Assembly: GCA_027491195.1 (NCBI GenBank)
Contig: JAIXWQ010000009.1
Span: forward strand, 512,708-576,707
DNA: 64,000 nucleotides
Reading direction: 5' to 3'
From: Cytophagaceae bacterium
GTDB lineage: Bacteria > Bacteroidota > Bacteroidia > Cytophagales > Spirosomataceae
Part shown: piece after piece, positions 63,310-64,000 of the stretch
Numbering within the stretch: the first letter of the stretch is position 1
Layout: every line of letters starts with the position of its first letter
Program-made: the position numbers and the translations under genes
Notes under the pieces: model-generated
Told to the model about the DNA's origin: nothing
The model's input: the letters and a program-made list of their open reading frames with translations, nothing else
The model's database searches: none

Positions 63310-63556
63310 CACTCCCAATCGCTAGGAACAAAAGGTTTCTAGCACAAGACTGAGAGTAGATTAGGTGATTAAGTTCACGACAGAGCGGGTTGCTTTGGAA
63401 GATTTACATCGAGGTACAAGAGTTCTTTGACGTGTTGATAGAAATAAAGAAGAGATACTGTGTTTAAATCACAGTGTCGAAATAGTAGCATTCAAGACAA
63501 GGATAATGACAATTTTCTTATATTAATAAGAGCAGTCAAACATCCAAAGATTATTT
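63310..63556 (+). other. 16S rRNA leader (processed region)
   Basis: About 247 bases between the promoter and the mature 16S 5' end, without coding potential. It contains a conserved Bacteroidota rrn leader element with TTCTTTGACGTGTTG near 63423-63437. It should pair with the 16S-23S spacer for processing; the partner is outside the window. Confidence 0.7.

Positions 63557-64000
<444 letters not shown>

Noticed and set aside
63423..63437. TTCTTTGACG element in the rrn leader as a second promoter
   Set aside because: It matches a conserved leader element of Bacteroidota rRNA operons and lies too close to the mature end to be a main promoter; kept as part of the leader.

Overview
The window is a chromosomal stretch of a member of the Bacteroidota, most likely of the order Cytophagales. 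Four lines of evidence support this. Promoters carry the Bacteroidota-type -7 box TAnnTTTG. A type IX secretion pair (porU, porV) is present. Bacteroidota-restricted families occur (DUF4295, DUF2480, DUF4301, DUF6702, the long form of IspH). The 16S rRNA 5' end at the right edge has Bacteroidota features. The genus cannot be fixed from the sequence alone. Base composition and codon use look even throughout. I see no insertion sequence, prophage, CRISPR array, restriction system or recognisable defence island.

Layout: 1-2711 (+) holds the gmk 3' end, nadD and comEC. 2746-9752 (-) holds typA, dxs, two rhomboid proteases and cysS. 9864-11958 (+) holds a GNAT-like protein and a PfkB kinase. 11962-18353 (-) holds an M16-like protein, porV, porU, a SprT-like protein and a tiny alanine-rich lipoprotein. 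18545-24174 (-) holds nuoKLMN plus gtrA. 24280-31326 mixes an exonuclease, a YjjG-type nucleotidase, a PD-(D/E)XK-like protein, a [2Fe-2S] protein, xth, ispH, a fructosamine kinase, DUF2480 and tsaB. 31328-33902 (-) holds a CtpA-type protease, rnpA, rpmH and rpsJ. 34008-36104 is a large membrane/TPR protein of unknown function. 36318-40187 (+) holds atpD, atpC, a lipoprotein, a MarR regulator and an OmpA-type lipoprotein. 40251-40786 (-) holds a LytTR protein and the initiator tRNA. 40894-47347 holds era, der, a BNR-like protein, glnS, ftsY, DUF4295 and rpmG. 47482-55918 (+) holds nuoD, a polyprenyl synthase, a third rhomboid, dxr, rseP, DUF6702 and lon. 55879-62376 holds recQ, DUF4301, uxuA, rpsL, rpsG and an Rrf2 regulator. 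62387-64000 holds an RluA-type enzyme and the start of an rRNA operon.

The content is mainly housekeeping. Isoprenoid synthesis is represented at several separate sites (dxs, dxr, ispH, polyprenyl synthase). Complex I (nuoKLMN apart from nuoD), ATP synthase (atpDC only) and the str/S10 ribosomal genes (rpsL-rpsG apart from rpsJ, no fusA beside either) are each represented by detached pieces.

I did not find a convincing new multi-gene system. The items most worth checking are regulatory or small: a short leader transcript with an 18-codon ORF inside a terminator ahead of uxuA; a lon control region with a sigma70-like promoter and an inverted repeat; several genes whose promoter lies so close to the start codon that the mRNA should be nearly leaderless; and a 58-residue lipoprotein made of Ala/Asp/Ser/Thr repeats. 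Where the longest open frame was contradicted by a promoter, terminator, RNA gene or family alignment, a shorter start is given (typA, era, SprT-like protein, S41 protease, ispH, exonuclease, MarR, LytTR, BNR protein, TPR protein, uxuA).
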